From Methanohalophilus profundi (GTDB lineage Archaea; Halobacteriota; Methanosarcinia; Methanosarcinales; Methanosarcinaceae), in NCBI RefSeq assembly GCF_004137855.1, contig NZ_QBKB01000002.1, forward strand, positions 1,646,750-1,710,749: a stretch of 64,000 nt of DNA, written 5' to 3'. The position numbers were made by a program, and so were the translations under genes. Shown here piece by piece: positions 10,098 through 19,414 of the stretch (within the stretch, counting starts at the first letter, position 1; each line of letters begins with the position of its first letter). The notes under the pieces are model-generated. The model had not been told where the DNA came from, did not search any database, and saw nothing but the letters and a program-made list of their open reading frames with translations.

Positions 10098-11207
10098 TTA
10101 CTCCTCCCGGGCAAGCTGTCTCAAGGTAGCTCCGAATTCAGATTCCACGATATTTGTCACGCCCAGTGTTTTTGGATGGAGGTCTATCTCCACAAGCACA
10201 TGCTCGTGGCCCATATCTTTCAGGGGATGAACCTGCCGGGGGCCATTTGTGATTGAAATAAGTTCCATGCCTTCAAGTGCTTCCATCGGTATTGCATGGG
10301 GTACACCGGCGATTACGGCAAAATCGAAATCTCTGTAATTTGATTCTATAAGTTGCCTGACCTGCTGGCCTGCAATGGGATATTCATCCAGTCCACCTAT
10401 AATTTCATCTATTTTTACGTTATCATGCATATCTGCAAGAATATGTTCTGCATGCTGGCGTACCCGGGGTAACCCAAGTCCGGTATCAAGATTTGCGAAA
10501 TTGACAATGTTGTCCTCAACACCGAGTTTTTTGGCTACTTCCTGCAGGGCCACCGTTATATCCGCAAACATGTAGGCGGTTTCTTTTTTGGCATTGAGGA
10601 TGCAGATTCCTTTCTTGCCTGCTTTGAGCATTTCTATGACTCTTTTTGCCACAGTATATTTTACATCACCGCGGGAAGGTTCAAGGTACTCCTTGCTGGC
10701 GGCTCCGTATTTTTTTTCGACATTTGTGGCTTCACTGAGAAGATGTTGCTGTCTTTCAAATTCCTGCCTGTCTATTATTCCAACATCAAGGGCGGATTCC
10801 AGGGCAAACAATACTCCTTTTGTGTTATCATTGTAGCCGGCATGGACCTCTACTTCGATCACAGGGGCATCCAGATTTGCTTCCATAACCGCTTCATGGA
10901 GTTCCTCGCCGATTATCATGCTCACACATGTCCCGACAACACCGATGCGTTTCGGGCTGAACCTTTCTTCGACTTTCTGTAACATATCCACAAGTCGGTC
11001 ATGTCCCCCGAACACGAAACCGTTTTCATCCAGGGCAGTGGTCACAACCCGGATCCCGTCCTCTTCCAGCAACCTTGCGTGCTTGAAAGAACAACCCGGT
11101 GGCCCGTGGAGGATTGCGACTTCTACATTAAGGTCTCTCAAAGTGTACAGCGCCGCGACTATGGAACTCGGGCGGGGATGCATGATGGAAAGGTTCTTCT
11201 GCTGCAT
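10098..11207 (-). CDS. cfbD: CfbD, NifD-like catalytic component of F430 synthesis
   Basis: A 369-residue homologue of the nitrogenase alpha chain, shorter than NifD. Cysteines in [11 protein letters not shown] (about residue 39) and [11 protein letters not shown] (about 105) are in position to bind an iron-sulfur cluster at the subunit interface, as described for CfbD. Together with CfbC it carries out the six-electron reduction and gamma-lactam ring formation giving seco-F430. It lies between cfbE and cfbC with tight spacing and has a strong AGAGGAG site before ATG 11207. Confidence 0.94.
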   Translation of the reverse strand: MQQKNLSIMHPRPSSIVAALYTLRDLNVEVAILHGPPGCSFKHARLLEEDGIRVVTTALDENGFVFGGHDRLVDMLQKVEERFSPKRIGVVGTCVSMIIGEELHEAVMEANLDAPVIEVEVHAGYNDNTKGVLFALESALDVGIIDRQEFERQQHLLSEATNVEKKYGAASKEYLEPSRGDVKYTVAKRVIEMLKAGKKGICILNAKKETAYMFADITVALQEVAKKLGVEDNIVNFANLDTGLGLPRVRQHAEHILADMHDNVKIDEIIGGLDEYPIAGQQVRQLIESNYRDFDFAVIAGVPHAIPMEALEGMELISITNGPRQVHPLKDMGHEHVLVEIDLHPKTLGVTNIVESEFGATLRQLAREE

Positions 11208-11222
11208 TTTTTCTCCTCTTTT

Positions 11223-12555
11223 TTACCTGAAACATTTTACGCAGGATATAATGGTGTCGCCGCTGTCGGTTAACGAAAGGGCACATTCCAGGCCTTCCTG
11301 CAGATTTTTCATGTGAATGATATTCTGTGAACTTAAATTTTCCATGCGTTTGCCTATCAGAATCACATGGTCAAGGAACTGTTTGTATTCTGAAAGCAAT
11401 ATTTGGACGTTTTCCGGAGCAAAGCCTTCGCATACCTGTGCGGCATGTTCTCCGATAATCAGCACGTTCTTTGCAGATTTATCCAGTCCCATTTCAATGG
11501 CCGATCTTGCAGAATCAATATCCAATCCGGAACTGGAGTTATCAATGAGTCTCCTTTGTTGAAACTCCACCCGCCGCATTCTTCCTTCCAAACCACTAAA
11601 TCCTTCAAAGGTTCTCTTTATGTCGTGCGGGTTTGCTCCTGCCCACAGGCCGGCACATGCGCTGGCGGCAAAAGCAATTGAATATTCTTCAGGATTGTAA
11701 CCTGGTTGGAGTTTGCAGTCGATGGTTTTCCCATCAGATAAGATACTGATAGTTTCTCCGGATATCCGCTGATAAGATCGGCATTTTGATTGCCGCTAGC
11801 AAATGTTATGATCTCAGTTTTTGTGTTATCTTCTATGAGGCTGGTGTCCTGATGATTCATTATAACAACAGGATGGTTCATTATCTGCCATTTGGCTTCA
11901 CTTGCCCATTTGCTGTCTGAAGCGATCCTGTAGTCAGGGGTGAGGGTTGTGAGTATGCCCATTTCTCCCGTGCCAGTTGTGCCCAGGGATTCTTCCAGCA
12001 CATAAACTGATGGATCAATTTCCTGCTCTTTGACAATATTAATAACTTCAAGTATACTGGCGGGAGTTATACTGAGACCTTTATGGAGCATGATATGTTT
12101 GTTTCCTGATAGGTATTCTATGCCCCGGGTTGTATGTAATATGACTTTTCTTTAAAGGAAAGTATCCTGGCCAGAAGGGTTGCAGTACTGGTCTTGGCTT
12201 TAACCCCGGTGATCTCGATTACTTTTGTTTGACTGAAGATGCCTTTCTCATGCAGTATCTGGCCGGTGATGTAATGATGGGAATAGATGGTATTTCCCTG
12301 CGATCTGGCTTTTGCAAGAACAGGATAGTTGGGGTCCAGATGGACAGGTGTGATTATAATAGTGTTTTTATCCGGCAGAGGTGGCTTGCTAACCACCTCT
12401 ACTTCAGCAGGCAGGTCAGAGAATGCTTCCTTGGGAAGCGTGCCGTAAACATCCACTGCGGTTACTCTGTATCCGTGGCCTGCAAGTTTATTGCTTATCA
12501 ACAGGCCACCGTGATTCAGGTCAAGCACTATGAAATGTCTCTGCCCTGCTGTCAT
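11223..12555 (-). CDS. cfbE: Coenzyme F430 synthetase CfbE (Mur-ligase family), two frameshifts
   Basis: CfbE is the ATP-dependent Mur ligase-like enzyme that closes the carbocyclic F ring of 15,17(3)-seco-F430. Three frames together give about 444 residues: an N-terminal Rossmann part (DLNHGGLLISNKLAGHGYR), an ATP-binding segment ITGVKAKTSTATLLARIL (GVKGKTST type), a central domain (ESLGTTGTGEMGILTTL), and a C-terminal domain beginning at the segment FSGLEGRMRRVEF. The frame breaks near 12138-12142 and near 11755-11765. One added base at each gives a length divisible by three. The other genes of the pathway are intact, so I expect a functional gene and sequence errors rather than loss. Confidence 0.85.
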
Positions 12556-12573
12556 GTGGTCTCAGAAATGATT

Positions 12574-12969
12574 TTAGATAACTTCCTTTGCCCTTTCAAA
12601 GACAAGGTCTGCAAGCATTTCGTGGTTACCGAGGGGTTTTCCGTAGACAACGGGAACTTCATTGCCATCGACCTCAAATTTTCCTTCATTTGTTTTGGGA
12701 TCGAGTTTGAGAATCTCAGGAATGTCTTCGGTGATATGTACGCCGGATGCCAGAAATACCGGTACTGCTGCAATCCTGGTGACGCCGGTTCCCTCGAATT
12801 CATTCATGGCTTCTTGCACGGAGGGGCCGCAGTTTTCCATGAAACCTGTACGGATTACATATTCAGGATGTTTTTCTGCGATGGTGTTGGCGATGTTTGT
12901 CACTACTTCTTTGTTGTAAGGTAATCTGCTTCCATGCCCGATTGCTAGAATTCCTATTTTTTCACTCAT
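12574..12969 (-). CDS. cfbA: Sirohydrochlorin nickelochelatase CfbA (CbiX-S type)
   Basis: A 131-residue short chelatase of the CbiX-S class, which works as a homodimer. It has the metal-binding histidine in AIGHGSRLP (His about 10) and a second one in [11 protein letters not shown] (about 77). It inserts nickel into sirohydrochlorin as the first committed step to F430 and can also insert cobalt. As the first gene of the cfb operon it has a leader of about 75 nt, with a TATA-like sequence near 13068-13077 on the minus strand and an AGAGG site before the ATG. Confidence 0.93.
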   Translation of the reverse strand: MSEKIGILAIGHGSRLPYNKEVVTNIANTIAEKHPEYVIRTGFMENCGPSVQEAMNEFEGTGVTRIAAVPVFLASGVHITEDIPEILKLDPKTNEGKFEVDGNEVPVVYGKPLGNHEMLADLVFERAKEVI

Positions 12970-13143
12970 GTGGAATACCTCTTTTTGTCAGTGTAAGATA
13001 CAAGTAAAAACACCAGTCTTACTTTAGTGGGGTGTTTGTGTTACTCCCTATGAATGAGTGATTACATAAAAATAATTCGGATCGATTTTGCAGGGTGAAC
13101 TTTTATTAAAAATAAGGGTGGAGGGGATCAAAAAGGGTGGATT

Positions 13144-13770
13144 TCAGACAACTTCGTATTCGCCATCGTCTTCCTTGTAACTGTCAGTACCTACCATTGC
13201 GGCTTCTATGGAATCAATTCCGTCCATCCATTCGGCAACAATGCCATAGGGCATATCTTCCATTTCTTTACCCGGAAGTTCCTTGCCATCCAGTACAAGG
13301 GCACCTATCCTTGCAACATATCCCAGGGCGGCCTCGAAATCTTCATCCTGTTCGGCTTCGACTGCACCTTTTATGAGGTCGGATATTTCTGATTCCCGGT
13401 CATAATCCCCGTTCAGGTAACATTCGAAGGAGACAAACGTTGCCAGTAAAGAATTCTGCAGCGATTCGATCATCATATCGGTGTCTTCGGATATGGAATC
13501 TACCTTTTTCAGAACGATTTCTTCGATACTGGAGAGGATATCAAGGGTTTCTTCTACAGAATTTTCTCTACGCTGGAAGGTAGCTATGGCCTTCAGGCAT
13601 GCCAGGATTACATCATCCTGCATGTTCACAAAAATAGCGCTATCCTTCTCGGGAGTATCCCCGGATTCTTCAAGTTTGAAATTGCTTTCTCCAACTTTTT
13701 GAAGCCAGTTGTTCCATCGCTTTTCCGTATAAAATTCATGAAATATCTGTTTATCACTAGTTTCTGGCAT
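13144..13770 (-). CDS. DUF2150 family protein
   Basis: An acidic soluble protein of about 208 residues beginning MPETSDKQIFHEFYTEKRW. It resembles DUF2150, known from Methanosarcinales and of unknown function. It is mostly helical with clusters of Glu and Asp and has no signal peptide. An upstream in-frame ATG (13785) adds MRGAR, but the AGGGG sequence is better placed for ATG 13770. It follows UPF0179 by about 40 bp in the same direction. Confidence 0.65.
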   Translation of the reverse strand: MPETSDKQIFHEFYTEKRWNNWLQKVGESNFKLEESGDTPEKDSAIFVNMQDDVILACLKAIATFQRRENSVEETLDILSSIEEIVLKKVDSISEDTDMMIESLQNSLLATFVSFECYLNGDYDRESEISDLIKGAVEAEQDEDFEAALGYVARIGALVLDGKELPGKEMEDMPYGIVAEWMDGIDSIEAAMVGTDSYKEDDGEYEVV

Positions 13771-13810
13771 TCTAGCCCCTCGCATTATAAATTATATCGG
13801 GATTTCCTTT

Positions 13811-14254
13811 TCAAAACTTAAGTTTGACTTTCTTGTATCCGCTGCATTGGTCACTTTCAATATTTCCCATGACTTCTGCAACTGTACATTTATCACCATT
13901 TTTTATTCCTGCAGGGTGGAACAGGTCGTATAATTCCTGGTCATCTGTGTCACATTTTGGTTCCTTATAGCTGATAGTGGAACCCTGGACAGCGTTGCGT
14001 GAATCAATGGCAGCAACGATCGGAGCTTTTGCCACATCAACTACGTATGCTCCTTGTTCATGAACAAAACATTCGTGCAGGGTATTTGTCCTTATTTTCC
14101 GGACTACATACTTGCGTCCCTTTTCCAGATTCATGCATGTATTCCTGAGTTTGCATTTTTCGCATTCAGGAGCTTCCCCTTCAAATATGAACTCTTCCCC
14201 TTCCCGGGCAAGTTGAGTTCCGATGAGTGTAATCATGGTATCTTCTTCATCCAT
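13811..14254 (-). CDS. UPF0179 family protein
   Basis: About 147 residues, matching the archaeal UPF0179 family of unknown function. Visible hallmarks are the cysteine cluster CEKCKLRNTCMNL (about residues 28-40), an ECFVHEQGAYVVDV segment, and further cysteines near the C terminus (KCDTDD, KCTVAEV, QCSGYKK). The cysteine pattern suggests a metal or Fe-S site, which is inference. The AGGTG site favours ATG 14254 over GTG 14263. It lies directly after egsA on the same strand. Confidence 0.8.
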   Translation of the reverse strand: MDEEDTMITLIGTQLAREGEEFIFEGEAPECEKCKLRNTCMNLEKGRKYVVRKIRTNTLHECFVHEQGAYVVDVAKAPIVAAIDSRNAVQGSTISYKEPKCDTDDQELYDLFHPAGIKNGDKCTVAEVMGNIESDQCSGYKKVKLKF

Positions 14255-14279
14255 AAGCATCACCTGTAATGACCAATAA

Positions 14280-15340
14280 TCATGAAATTACTCCGGTGGT
14301 CCTTGCCACCACCTCGGCTGCGTCAGGTGTTATCCCGGTCCCGAGTATTGTGTACCTTTCCGGCCTAATTTTATGAGACTCAACAAGCGCTTGTAATATA
14401 TATTTATCTTCGATGCCCAATTCATGGGCGGTTGTGGGGGCACCAATTAGCCTGAGGGCATCCCTTATTGCCTTCCAGTCCCCGCCATGCAGGTACATCA
14501 TCAGGATCGTCCCGATACCACATTGTTCTCCATGCAGTGCAGGATTTGGAGCTATGCGGTTTAATGCATGCTGAACATGTGCTCCGAGCCCGAAGCGGGC
14601 CGGGATGAACCGGCGATACTCATGGCAACCCCACTTGATACAAGGGCTTTGACAACGATGCGGACCGAACTTTCAAGGTCAGGCTTAATGGAGTCTGCAG
14701 ATTCTATGAGAATGTTTGCGGTCATGCTGGCTAAAGCTGCAGAGTATTCACTGAATGTAACATTCTGCAATCTGTGTGCCAGTTGCCAGTCAAGTACTGC
14801 CGTACAATTTGAGATAATATCCCCGCAGCCTGCTGCAAGTAACCTGAATGGGGCTTTTGCGATGACTTCGGTGTCGGCGATTACTGCCATGGGTGCACTT
14901 GCCTGAATGGAGGTTGTTTCTCCGTTATGTGTTATGGAAGCCCTGGACGAGACGATGCCATCATGGGAAGCTGCTGTGGGTATGCTCAGGAAAGGTACAT
15001 TGTGTCTGGTAGCAGCCAGTTTGGCTACATCTATGGATTTGCCGCTGCCAACTCCCAGCAGGAAATCTGTATCCATTTCTCTGGCAATTTCCATGACATT
15101 TTCCACTTCTTCCATGGAAGCACTGGCCGAGACATGGATATGGACACTCCTGCCGGTCTCTTCAAGTTCCTCTGCGACCTTCATGCCTGCGATATCCCGG
15201 GTTTTCTGGCCCGTTACGATCAGTGCATTGCGGCCGAGTTGAAGGTCGCTGCATACATCGGCCACCTTCCCTAACATGTCGCTGCCGACCAGAACGTCCC
15301 GGGGCAGTTGCATCCATTTGTTGCTCTTGAGTTCGTTCAA
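14280..15340 (-). CDS. egsA: NAD(P)-dependent glycerol-1-phosphate dehydrogenase, one frameshift
   Basis: EgsA reduces dihydroxyacetone phosphate to sn-glycerol-1-phosphate and so sets the stereochemistry of archaeal lipids. The cofactor-binding segment [12 protein letters not shown], the [12 protein letters not shown] loop and the metal-site segments SGSEHMFS and HGEQCGIGT are all present. The reading frame breaks near 14572, where one missing base turns FSHALNR into a stop. Correcting it gives 353 residues, the normal family length. Because the enzyme is needed for every archaeal membrane, a sequence error is much more likely than a pseudogene. Confidence 0.9.
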
Positions 15341-15464
15341 TTGAATTACCCTGCTCTTATTTGTGAAAACACTTATATTATATCTATCTCTTCTATAATT
15401 GTGTTTTCCGCCGGACTCTTCTGTATTATAGCCTCAACGGGATTTTTCGGATTGTGATATATAG

Positions 15465-16316
15465 ATGAATACGTTTACTGATAAGATTTTGCAATTTGTA
15501 AATAAGTATTATATTGAACCCATTATCTATGATAGTGGTTACAACCCGGTTAATACACTAACATGGGCCCTGATACTTGGTGCATGTGTTTTTGGTGTTA
15601 TAAAGTTGCTTGACCGGATGAAAGTTGAAGTTGATGAACGTTTTATTTATTCCATAATTCCCTTTATCCTGGCAGGTTCGTCCCTCAGGGTGCTTGAGGA
15701 TGCCAATGTATTCAGTGCTCCCCTGAAATATCTCTTTATTACCCCCAACATCTACTTTGTGGTTTTTGTTGTGACACTTGCCTGTCTGGTAGTATCCAAA
15801 AAACTCTATGACCTTGGTGTTGTAGGCGACTGGGAAAAGACATTTGCCGCTGCGGGAGGATTGTGGTTTTTATCCAACCTGTACGCCCTGCTCTATTTTG
15901 AGGATATTGTAAGACCGGATGCACTTATCCTGATTCTGGTGATAGGGACATTGGTTGCTTTTTCCATTTACGGCCTGGCACGCTGGCAGGGAATCGGCCT
16001 GATTACAGACAGGCTCAATTTCACAATTCTCTGGGTTCATTTGATGGATGCATCTTCCACGTTTATCGGTATTGATATGCTGGGATATTACGAAAAACAT
16101 GTTGTGCCTTCCTACCTGATCGATCTGACAGGCACGGCACTTGTGATGTATCCTCTCAAACTTGCGATCTTCATCCCGGTGATCTATGTGCTGGATACCC
16201 AGTTTAACGATAGCGAGGAATCAATATCTTTAAGAACTTTCGTAAAGATGGTTATTATTGTACTGGGATTGTCTCCTGCTACGAGAAACACACTGAGGAT
16301 GGCACTGGGTATCTGA
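15465..16316 (+). CDS. DUF63 family membrane protein
   Basis: A 283-residue integral membrane protein with about seven or eight hydrophobic helices. It matches the DUF63 family of archaeal membrane proteins of unknown function. Conserved-looking segments include AGSSLRVLEDANVF and VHLMDASSTFIGIDMLGYYE, with charged residues inside otherwise hydrophobic regions that may form a site in the membrane. It is divergent from egsA and followed one base later by the SpoIIM gene, suggesting a shared transcript and joint membrane role. Confidence 0.8.
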   Translation: MNTFTDKILQFVNKYYIEPIIYDSGYNPVNTLTWALILGACVFGVIKLLDRMKVEVDERFIYSIIPFILAGSSLRVLEDANVFSAPLKYLFITPNIYFVVFVVTLACLVVSKKLYDLGVVGDWEKTFAAAGGLWFLSNLYALLYFEDIVRPDALILILVIGTLVAFSIYGLARWQGIGLITDRLNFTILWVHLMDASSTFIGIDMLGYYEKHVVPSYLIDLTGTALVMYPLKLAIFIPVIYVLDTQFNDSEESISLRTFVKMVIIVLGLSPATRNTLRMALGI

Positions 16317-16317
16317 A

Positions 16318-16932
16318 ATGAAACGCAATAATATTTTCCCCGGCTCTCTGGTTGCTGAAGACCTGCAGAGATACTTTATTTCACTGAAAGGCCTTTTTGT
16401 CCTGTCCGTTGCTGTATTTTTCATCTCGGCGGTGGCGGGTTACATTTATACTTCCATGAATCCTGCCTCAGCTGAGGTGTCCCTGCAGGAGTTGCAAAGT
16501 CTGGTGGATATCATCAAGGAACTTTCTCCCCTGCAGATAATGCTCTTTATTTTCCTGAACAATGCCCTGAAAAGCCTGGCGGTTATCCTGCTGGGTGTGA
16601 GTCTAGGTGTCATTCCGCTTTTGTTCCTGGCCTATAACGGTTATGTGCTGGGTGCAGTGGCCCATGTGGCCGGTGCCGAGGAGGGCCTTTTATTTGTTTT
16701 ACTGGCGATAATTCCCCATGGTTTGATCGAGCTGGCGATGATATTTATCTCGGTTGCTATCGGAGTACGTATAGGATTGACCACTCTTGCCAAGCTGCGG
16801 GGCCAGACAGTATCGGTAAAACAGGAAATAACAGCAGGTGTGGCTGTTTTCCTGCGTTTTGTAGCCCCTCTCTTGCTGGTGGCATCAGTGATCGAGACAT
16901 TCGTTACACCCCTGTTCATTGCCCTTGTCTGA
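16318..16932 (+). CDS. Stage II sporulation protein M family (DUF95) membrane protein
   Basis: A 204-residue protein with about five hydrophobic segments that matches the SpoIIM/DUF95 family. A recognisable block is IFLNNALKSLAVILLG followed by NGYVLGAVAHVAG and IIPHGLIELAMIF (about residues 78-145). The family is widespread in organisms that do not sporulate and its role there is not known; in Bacillus, SpoIIM is part of a septal peptidoglycan hydrolase complex. The gene starts right after the DUF63 stop. Confidence 0.8.
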   Translation: MKRNNIFPGSLVAEDLQRYFISLKGLFVLSVAVFFISAVAGYIYTSMNPASAEVSLQELQSLVDIIKELSPLQIMLFIFLNNALKSLAVILLGVSLGVIPLLFLAYNGYVLGAVAHVAGAEEGLLFVLLAIIPHGLIELAMIFISVAIGVRIGLTTLAKLRGQTVSVKQEITAGVAVFLRFVAPLLLVASVIETFVTPLFIALV

Positions 16933-16999
16933 GGGCTTACAACAAATCTTTTATTCCAGATTCTTATTATGTTGCAGAAAGATTCACGAGGATTTTCCC

Positions 17000-18157
17000 A
17001 TGATTGACAGGAAAGAGATCATCGATATAGTTAATGATTATAATACAGACAATATCCGGATAGGTACAGTAGCTTCCCACTCGGCTCTTGACGTTTTTGA
17101 TGGGGCTGTGGAGGAGGGTTTCCACACTCATGCCATATGCAAGAAGGGACGTGAAAAGACCTATACGGATTATTTCCGTGCCCAGAGGGATCAGAATGAC
17201 AATGTTGTACGTGGCGTGGTCGATGATTATGTGAACTATGATAGTTTCGATGAGGTCCTGCTTGAGAAAAACCAGAAAAGCCTTGTGGACAATGATGTGC
17301 TTTTCATCCCCAACCGCTCTTTTACTTCCTACTGTGGAATCGATGAGATAGAGAATGATTTTGCAGTTCCGCTTGTGGGTAGCAGGAATATGTTGCGCAG
17401 CGAGGAAAGGGGACTGGAAAAGGATTATTACTGGCTGCTGGAAAAAGCGGGAATGCCTTTCCCGGAGAAGATCGATGATCCACAGGATATCGATGCACTC
17501 TGTATTGTCAAACTGCCCCATGCTGTGAAAAAGCTGGAGCGCGGATTCTTTACGGCTTCAAGTTATGAGGAATATCTTGAAAAATCCGAATCCCTGATCA
17601 AGCAGGGAGTCATCACCCGGGAGGCGCTTGCGGAGGCACGGATCGAGCGCTATGTTATCGGGCCGGTGTTCAATTTTGACCTGTTCTATTCCCCTCTGGA
17701 AGAGGAAATGAACCCTATCGAGTTGCTGGGCATTGACTGGAGGTTCGAGACGAGTTTGGACGGCCATGTGAGGCTGCCCGCTCCCCAGCAGATGGCCCTG
17801 GCAGAGCACCAGTTGACACCCGAGTATACGGTTTGCGGGCACAATACTGCAACCCTGAGGGAATCCCTGCTGGAGAAGGTGTTCGAACTGGCGGAAATGT
17901 ATGTGGATGCTTCCAGGGAATACTATGATCCCGGTGTTATCGGTCCGTTCTGCCTGCAGACCTGTGTGGACAAGGACCTGAACTTCTACATCTATGATGT
18001 GGCACCCCGGGTTGGCGGAGGTACCAATGTGCACATGTCCGTGGGCCATCCCTATGCCAATACCCTGTGGAGAAAACCCATGAGCACTGGACGCAGGGTA
18101 GCTTACGAGGTCAGAAGAGCCATCGAAACAGAACAGCTGGATAAGATAGTAACCTGA
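17000..18157 (+). CDS. purP: Formate-dependent FAICAR synthetase PurP
   Basis: A 385-residue ATP-grasp enzyme that formylates AICAR with formate and ATP in archaeal purine synthesis, replacing the folate-dependent PurH step. The start MIDRKEIIDIVNDYN and the segments ASHSALDVFDGA, GPVFNFDLFYSPL and RVGGGTNVHMSVG are characteristic. I chose ATG 17000, preceded by an ACGAGG site, over an in-frame extension beginning inside the SpoIIM gene. The mobile-element-like stretch begins 16 bp after its stop. Confidence 0.93.
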   Translation: MIDRKEIIDIVNDYNTDNIRIGTVASHSALDVFDGAVEEGFHTHAICKKGREKTYTDYFRAQRDQNDNVVRGVVDDYVNYDSFDEVLLEKNQKSLVDNDVLFIPNRSFTSYCGIDEIENDFAVPLVGSRNMLRSEERGLEKDYYWLLEKAGMPFPEKIDDPQDIDALCIVKLPHAVKKLERGFFTASSYEEYLEKSESLIKQGVITREALAEARIERYVIGPVFNFDLFYSPLEEEMNPIELLGIDWRFETSLDGHVRLPAPQQMALAEHQLTPEYTVCGHNTATLRESLLEKVFELAEMYVDASREYYDPGVIGPFCLQTCVDKDLNFYIYDVAPRVGGGTNVHMSVGHPYANTLWRKPMSTGRRVAYEVRRAIETEQLDKIVT

Positions 18158-18173
18158 TCTGAAACTTAGTTGA

Positions 18174-18423
18174 CAGGCGAGAAGTCCCCTTCCGTAAGGT
18201 AGGGGATGAAAGCCGTGTTATAATAATATAATTGCATAAGTTATTTATAGTTATATTAACATTTATATAACCCTATCCAATTATGCCACCTGGACAGGCT
18301 ATGAGCATTTTGCTCATTATCTACGACAAACAGGGTTATTGACATTTGATGTATCCCAAATACATCCAATGAATGACATAACAACTCGTAGGAATCTCCA
18401 TGCGTAAGCGTGGAGTAGTTCAA
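18174..18423 (+). mobile_element. Probable non-autonomous IS200/IS605-derived element
   Basis: This 250-bp stretch without a gene has two subterminal hairpins of the same build. The left one has stem CCCCTTCC (18186-18193), loop GTAA and GGTAGGGG. The right one has stem CTCCATGC (18396-18403), loop GTAA and GCGTGGAG, followed by TAGTTCAA. Further hairpins lie between them: ATGAGC/GCTCAT at 18301-18317 and GATGTAT/ATACATC at 18348-18366. Copies of TTGACAGG stand at 18170-18177 and 18424-18431. Subterminal hairpins, a TTGAC-like left target and a right tip ending TCAA are features of IS200/IS605 elements, and the folded right part could be a leftover omega-RNA. No TnpA or TnpB gene is present. 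Confidence 0.45.
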
Positions 18424-18591
18424 TTGACAGGATAATGCGGCTAATTTGCCGCAATATCATTTTATTTATACTTTTGTGCGCCTCTCGCTTTTTTTTTCGC
18501 TAGCAAGACTCTTATGCCATAGTCTCATTATTATTATCATGAGAAGGCACCTGAACCTGTACTCACAATTTATATATTGGGAGTGTAATAA

Positions 18592-18792
18592 ATGAAAATT
18601 GTACATGCTCAAACTGTACTGACTGACGAACAACTTGAGGCTTTGAAGAAGAAAAGCAATGAATCTTCCACAAAGGACGCCCTCAGTATCGCAGTGCAAC
18701 ATTACCTCGAGTGTGAGTATACCGACATGGATGATGAAATGTGGACTCGCAAGTTAGAGAAGGTCGTACAGAAAAAGAATAAGAAAGACTGA
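18592..18792 (+). CDS. Small conserved protein, possibly DUF5371
   Basis: A 66-residue protein beginning MKIVHAQTVLTDEQLEALKK. The pattern of a short strand, a Lys/Glu-rich helix, then KDALSIAVQHYLECEY resembles ribbon-helix-helix or antitoxin-like small proteins, and I believe it corresponds to the methanogen family DUF5371. The function is unknown. A GGGAG site lies before ATG 18592, and a TATA-like sequence at 18569-18577 seems too close to be its promoter. It is followed 14 bp later by the pilin gene. Confidence 0.6.
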   Translation: MKIVHAQTVLTDEQLEALKKKSNESSTKDALSIAVQHYLECEYTDMDDEMWTRKLEKVVQKKNKKD

Positions 18793-18806
18793 GAAGGAGA
18801 GTTCAA

Positions 18807-19214
18807 ATGAAGATATTCGATTTAAAAAGAAAAGATGATGCAGTATCCCCGGTCATCGGTGTCATTCTGATGGTCGCCATTACTGTCATCCTCGCAGCGG
18901 TTATAGCATCGTTCGTATTCGGACTTGGCAGTCCAGAATCCGCACCACAGGCAAGTATCAAAGCAACAGATGTTAATGCGACTGGTTTCACTCTTGTACA
19001 TCAGGGTGGAGATTCTATCGATCTTCAAAATGACACTAAATTGACAGTAGGTGGCAGTGAATCTACCGCTCTTTGGAATAAAACAACCATTGAAGTCGGT
19101 GAAGAAAAGGAAATTTATGATAGTGGGAACATAACTCTCACAGATGGGGACAGTATCAAACTTATTGATTCTGAAGCCAACCAGATGATTGCACAATTCA
19201 CTGCAGACATCTAA
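18807..19214 (+). CDS. Archaeal type IV pilin (PF07790-type N terminus)
   Basis: A 135-residue secreted protein with a class III signal: a charged leader MKIFDLKRKDDA followed by VSPVIGVILMVAITVILAAV. This is the hallmark of archaeal pilins processed by a PibD-type peptidase just before VSPVIG. The hydrophobic helix forms the filament core. The rest (about residues 43-135) is a short, acidic, strand-rich head. No assembly ATPase lies nearby, so it must use machinery encoded elsewhere. A GGAGAG site precedes the ATG and a hairpin terminator follows. Confidence 0.85.
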   Translation: MKIFDLKRKDDAVSPVIGVILMVAITVILAAVIASFVFGLGSPESAPQASIKATDVNATGFTLVHQGGDSIDLQNDTKLTVGGSESTALWNKTTIEVGEEKEIYDSGNITLTDGDSIKLIDSEANQMIAQFTADI

Positions 19215-19228
19215 ACCTAACACCTACC

Positions 19229-19263
19229 GCCGCAGCACCTGCGGCACCACTTTTTCTCTTTTT
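19229..19263 (+). terminator. Terminator after the pilin gene
   Basis: A short GC-rich stem, GCCGCA (19229-19234) with TGCGGC (19240-19245), is followed by a T-rich tract at 19251-19263. It lies 15 bp after the pilin stop. Confidence 0.6.
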
Positions 19264-19269
19264 CCAAAC

Positions 19270-19414
19270 AACCCTGTTTTGCGTATGCTATGGATTAGGG
19301 GAAGCCATGTTCTGCAAAACGGCCTCTTGATTGAAAATAAATGTATCTGGAAACCCAATCGCCGGGTTCCAGGAACTGAGAATAAGACCGCTATGGAAGG
19401 CGGCAACCTGCCTT
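19270..19414. other. Structured non-coding stretch between pilin and gatD
   Basis: No credible gene lies here, but three stem-loops follow one another. The first has GTTTTGC (19276-19282) paired with GCAAAAC (19314-19320), enclosing a smaller ATGG/CCAT stem. The second has CTGGAAACCC (19347-19356) paired with GGGTTCCAG (19364-19372) with one bulge. The third has AAGGCGG (19397-19403) paired with CCTGCCTT (19407-19414). It could be a small RNA, the 3' UTR of gatD, or the remains of a mobile element; the strand is not clear. Confidence 0.35.

Noticed and set aside
12229-12924. A 231-codon frame on the plus strand opposite cfbE and cfbA
   Set aside because: It lies wholly antisense to two conserved genes, has an unnatural composition with no family resemblance, and no promoter or ribosome-binding site.
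18807-19223. A 133-codon minus-strand frame opposite the pilin
   Set aside because: Antisense shadow; the plus frame has a perfect class III signal peptide.
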